Below, one piece after another: positions 61,355 through 64,000 of a stretch of 64,000 nucleotides of DNA; within the stretch, counting starts at the first letter, position 1; each line of letters starts with the position of its first letter. The position numbers and the translations under genes are program-made. The DNA comes from Desulfotignum sp. (GTDB lineage Bacteria; Desulfobacterota; Desulfobacteria; Desulfobacterales; Desulfobacteraceae). The stretch covers positions 1 to 64,000 of the forward strand of contig JAABSO010000017.1 of NCBI GenBank assembly GCA_011390335.1. The letters are read 5' to 3'. The notes beneath the pieces are model-generated. The model saw only the letters and a list, made by a program, of their open reading frames with translations, was not told where the DNA came from and did no database searches.

Positions 61355-62182
61355 TTATCTGGCATTGGGAATAAACAGTACCTTTCCCAGCAGTGTAAAT
61401 TCTGCAATCAGTTTCTGGGCCCTGGCACTGGTAATCCAGTCTGTAAATTTCAGGGCAGTTTCATATTTTACATTTTCACAGTGGCCGGGATTGACTGCCA
61501 TGACACTGTACTGGTTCTTTAAGACATCATCACCTTCCACCAGAATTTTCAGTTTCGGATCACCGCCTGCAGTATGTGCGTACTTGATATAGGTACCCCG
61601 GTCGGTCATGGTGTAAGCGTTTTTTTCTTCTGACACCTTGATGGTGGCGAGCATGCCCTGGCCGGTCTGGACATACCAGGTTTCCTTTTCAGGCAGGGTG
61701 AGGTCTGCGGCTTTCCAGAGGAACATTTCTTTTTTATTGGTCCCGGAATTGTCCCCGCGGCTGACAAATACGGCCTGTTTTTCTGCAATATTTTTCAGGG
61801 CCGCGGTTACGGATGTTTCCTTGATACCCGCAGGATCGGCTGCCGGACCGATGATCACAAAATCATTGTACATGATTTTTCTGCGGTCTTTTCCAAAACC
61901 GTCAGCAACAAATTTTTTTTCAGCCTCCGGTGCATGGACCATCAACAGATCCACATCACAGTTTTCACCCAGTTTTAATGCCTTGCCTGTACCGGTTGCC
62001 ACCCATTTTAAGGCAATACCCATATCCTTTGTAAACTCCGGTACCAGGTATTCCAGAAGACCGGTGTTATCGGTACTGGTGGTGGTGGCCATCATCAGGG
62101 AAGGCGTGGATTGGGAAAACGCGGGTACCGCCAGAAAACCTAAAACAAAGGCAGTTGCAATAATTTTCCATACATTTTTCAT
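61355..62182 (-). CDS. tupA: Tungstate-binding periplasmic protein (TupA-like)
   Basis: A 275-residue ABC-transporter binding protein. The signal peptide is IIATAFVLGFLAVPAFSQ; the mature part holds the oxyanion motif MATTTSTDNTGLLEYLVP, then DVDLLMVHAPEAEKKFV, VSRGDNSGTNKKE and YTMTDRGTYI, all typical of TupA/WtpA-like tungstate or molybdate binders. The permease and ATPase genes are not next to it. It would supply tungsten for the AOR at 32450. Confidence 0.9.
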   Translation of the reverse strand: MKNVWKIIATAFVLGFLAVPAFSQSTPSLMMATTTSTDNTGLLEYLVPEFTKDMGIALKWVATGTGKALKLGENCDVDLLMVHAPEAEKKFVADGFGKDRRKIMYNDFVIIGPAADPAGIKETSVTAALKNIAEKQAVFVSRGDNSGTNKKEMFLWKAADLTLPEKETWYVQTGQGMLATIKVSEEKNAYTMTDRGTYIKYAHTAGGDPKLKILVEGDDVLKNQYSVMAVNPGHCENVKYETALKFTDWITSARAQKLIAEFTLLGKVLFIPNAR

Positions 62183-62350
62183 TCCTTGTCTCCTTTTTGG
62201 TTATTCAGTGTTTCATACAGCGGGTTATCTTTTCTTCTGGTTCATTTGCAGGCAGTGCCCTCTGTTGTGTAATTTTTCGCCAGGGTATGCTTTCAGGAGA
62301 CATTAATATATTTTTTGTCAATACTGGTCAATGATAATTATATAATTATT

Positions 62351-62380
62351 AAAAATAACTATAAATAACTATAAATAACC
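62351..62380. repeat. Three tandem A+T-rich decamers upstream of tupA
   Basis: AAAAATAACT, ATAAATAACT and ATAAATAACC stand head to tail, one DNA turn apart, about 170 bp before the tupA start. They may be an operator for a tungstate/molybdate regulator or bent promoter DNA. The rest of the 490-bp gap 62183-62671 holds no gene. Confidence 0.45.
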
Positions 62381-62556
62381 AAGAGTGTAAATATTAGCAG
62401 ATTTCTAATCATTCACTGGATGGGCTGCATTTGTCTCTGCCAGCTGCACCCGGAAAAAACCGCCGGACCCAAGGAAACTGTAAACAGACACCCACAGGTG
62501 TCAGAAAAAAAGCGATGGCCGGGCGGGGACAGCACATTGCAGGGCTGTAAAAAACA

Positions 62557-62605
62557 AAAAGGCTGCAACAGAAACAAAATTATGTCTCTGTTGCAGCCCT
62601 TTTTA
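62557..62605 (-). terminator. Terminator after etfA, probably bidirectional
   Basis: GGCTGCAACAGAAACA (62561-62576) pairs with 62583-62598 with one mismatch. The A-run on the left gives a T-run on the minus strand, and CTTTTTA follows on the plus strand. It lies about 70 bp after the etfA stop. Confidence 0.8.
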
Positions 62606-62671
62606 CTGAAATCACACAATGTCCCTGGTCCATTGACCCAAAAAAAAGGTCATGCAGGCCCGGGGATCACA

Positions 62672-63640
62672 CTATTGGGATTTAATGGCTTCGGTCAGCT
62701 CCGGCATGAACTCCAGGATATCTTCCACAATACCCACATCAGCCACCTGGAAAATCGGGGCTTTTGGGTTTTTGTTCACTGCAATAATAAAGGGATTTCC
62801 CTTGACCCCGCCCAGGTGCTGAAAAGACCCTGAGATACCCATGGCCATGTACACCTTGGGTTTGACGGTCTGGCCGGAGGTGCCCACCTGGCGTGATTTT
62901 TCCAGCCATTTGGCATCCACGATGGGCCGGGAGCAGGATACAACAGCGCCCATGGCCTCTGCCAGTTCCTGGGCCAGTTCAATATTTTCCTCATCTTCAA
63001 TACCCCGGCCGATGGAAACCAGGACATCAGACTTGGTGATGTCCACATCTCCCACTTCCGCTTCCACCACTTCCAGAAATTTTCTTTTGGCAGCAAGGTC
63101 TTTCACCTCTCCTGATTTATCATTTACCGTGCCCCCGGCGGAACCGGCTTCAATGGGGGCAAATGAACCCGGACGGATGGTGATCACTGCACCTGCAGAT
63201 ATATCTGATGTCACATGGGTATACACCGCGCCGCCCAGTTCCTGGCGGATCATTTTCAGGGTGGTACCGTCAAGTCCCTCAAAATCAACAATGTCCGCAG
63301 CATAGGCAGCATCCATTTTCACGGACAGCCCCGGGGCCAGGTCCATGCCAAAGGTATCATGGGGTACCAGGATAACGGCATCATGGGGCAGCACATCAGT
63401 CATGGCCTTTCTCACCAGTTCGGCATTGGGATAGGCCAGGTCTGCATGGCTGATTTTGATGACTTCTTTATAGGTTTTGGCCATCTCCTGGGCCACTGCG
63501 TCCAGATCCGGGCCTGCGCCTGTGACAACCGCAGTCAGGTCTGCGGTTGGATCTATTTTTCCGGCCGCTGCAGGAAACTCCAATGCCACATCTTCTGCGC
63601 TGCCGTTCTTAAAGGGAATATATGCAAAAATCTGTGTCAT
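62672..63640 (-). CDS. etfA: Electron transfer flavoprotein alpha subunit
   Basis: A 322-residue EtfA. The C-terminal FAD domain shows VSCSRPIVDAKWLEKSRQVG, GTSGQTVKPKVYMAMGISG and the SGSFQHLGGVK and FIIAVNKNPKAPIFQVADVG signatures. The start ATG 63640 has AAGGAGG upstream; a TTG two codons earlier is in frame. It follows etfB by 2 nt. Together they carry electrons from acyl-CoA dehydrogenases, such as that at 38167, to the membrane or to bifurcating partners. Confidence 0.95.
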   Translation of the reverse strand: MTQIFAYIPFKNGSAEDVALEFPAAAGKIDPTADLTAVVTGAGPDLDAVAQEMAKTYKEVIKISHADLAYPNAELVRKAMTDVLPHDAVILVPHDTFGMDLAPGLSVKMDAAYAADIVDFEGLDGTTLKMIRQELGGAVYTHVTSDISAGAVITIRPGSFAPIEAGSAGGTVNDKSGEVKDLAAKRKFLEVVEAEVGDVDITKSDVLVSIGRGIEDEENIELAQELAEAMGAVVSCSRPIVDAKWLEKSRQVGTSGQTVKPKVYMAMGISGSFQHLGGVKGNPFIIAVNKNPKAPIFQVADVGIVEDILEFMPELTEAIKSQ

Positions 63641-63642
63641 GA

Positions 63643-64000
63643 TCAAAGTCCTCCTTTGGCTTTCAGCTTTTCAATCAGCTTTTCAATGATCTCGTCTGTG
63701 GAGCCTTCCAGCATTTCCGCCCCTTCTCCAAGATCCGGTACAAAATAATCCACGCGTTTTGTTTTTGCGCCGGCATCGCCCACTGTGGCGGCATCAATGC
63801 CCAGGTCTCCTGCGCCTTTTACCGGAATATCCACACTGGCCACCTTGCGGATGCCACGGATACCCACATACCGGGGTTCATTGATACCGGTCTGGATGGA
63901 CAGCACACAGGGAAGCTGGATCTCGTTCATCTCCTGGTTTCCACCTTCGATTTCACGGCCGACTTTGATGGTGGCATCATCAACAGCCTCTATTTTGTTC
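63643..64000 (-). CDS. etfB: Electron transfer flavoprotein beta subunit, C-terminal part
   Basis: The last ~118 residues of EtfB are visible; the gene runs off the right edge. It shows DDATIKVGREIEGGNQE and the conserved IQTGINEPRYVGIRGIRK, with the C-terminal helix EIIEKLIEKLKAKGGL. Whether it is of the bifurcating type cannot be judged without the N-terminal AMP/FAD region. Confidence 0.93.
   Translation of the reverse strand, partial: NKIEAVDDATIKVGREIEGGNQEMNEIQLPCVLSIQTGINEPRYVGIRGIRKVASVDIPVKGAGDLGIDAATVGDAGAKTKRVDYFVPDLGEGAEMLEGSTDEIIEKLIEKLKAKGGL

Noticed and set aside
1-64000. CRISPR arrays, tRNA or rRNA genes, prophage
   Set aside because: No regularly spaced repeats, no cloverleaf or rRNA signature, and no phage structural genes were seen on either strand.

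Overview
The window (about 55% G+C, mostly tightly packed genes with ATGA-type overlaps) looks like part of the chromosome of a strictly anaerobic marine sulfate reducer of the Desulfobacterota, most likely Desulfobacteraceae (Desulfotignum/Desulfobacter-like). This is inferred from content: a 37-residue desulforedoxin, a D. gigas-type one-cluster ferredoxin, hybrid-cluster protein, tungsten aldehyde:ferredoxin oxidoreductase, TupA, EtfAB, corrinoid-activase-like proteins, sodium-pump decarboxylases and an Mrp antiporter. No rRNA, tRNA, CRISPR or sulfate-reduction gene lies in the window.

Layout. 1-2.03 kb is accessory DNA: an IS200/IS605-type element with divergent tnpA/tnpB, a parDE toxin-antitoxin pair and a 5'-truncated yjbQ. 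2.1-4.7 kb carries a PHP-family histidinol phosphatase, a TrmJ-like tRNA methyltransferase and a DapB-like reductase. 4.7-11.3 kb is a universal stress protein followed by a complete mrpABCDEFG Na+/H+ antiporter operon. 11.4-16.9 kb holds two convergent sodium-pump decarboxylase sets: a plus-strand set with a tiny gamma-like protein, beta subunit and free biotin carrier but no carboxyltransferase, and a minus-strand gamma/alpha/beta set. Together with Mrp this makes a sodium-energetics block.

17.4-23.1 kb is the most intriguing operon: a lysine 2,3-aminomutase-like radical SAM enzyme that keeps the lysine-binding aspartates, two D-Ala-D-Ala-ligase-like ATP-grasp enzymes, and a GNAT - acetylpolyamine-amidohydrolase - GNAT fusion. 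It probably makes a beta-lysine-derived peptide or acetylated solute that I cannot match to a described pathway. A GIY-YIG protein, a umuD-umuC deletion relic and a Tat-exported Hcp with an FNR/HcpR-like site follow.

25.9-36.0 kb is a sigma-54 regulon. A divergent control region near 30.6-31.0 kb, with two -24/-12 promoters flanking inverted repeats, drives dctPQM plus a two-subunit CoA-transferase on one side and a class-III aminotransferase plus tungsten AOR on the other. A PAS/AAA+/Fis activator sits at the end. This reads as amine or amino-acid uptake, deamination to an aldehyde, oxidation to the acid and CoA activation. 36.2-40.8 kb is a MerR-controlled acyl-CoA synthetase/dehydrogenase operon ending in a class II photolyase. 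41-44 kb carries a ferredoxin, a KhtTU-like K+/H+ antiporter and a PIN toxin-antitoxin pair.

44.2-57.4 kb holds thiolase, bifunctional formiminotransferase-cyclodeaminase, a HigB relic with intact HigA, two tandem ASKHA-domain (RamA-like) proteins, and a probable 2-hydroxyacid module (FAD dehydrogenase, a four-cluster Fe-S/MvhD-like protein, a LarA-type racemase and a disulfide-reductase-family flavoprotein). 57.5-64 kb has desulforedoxin, a chemoreceptor, a chimeric gene graveyard, an exported nickel superoxide dismutase, a zinc ribbon, tupA and etfA/etfB (etfB runs off the end).
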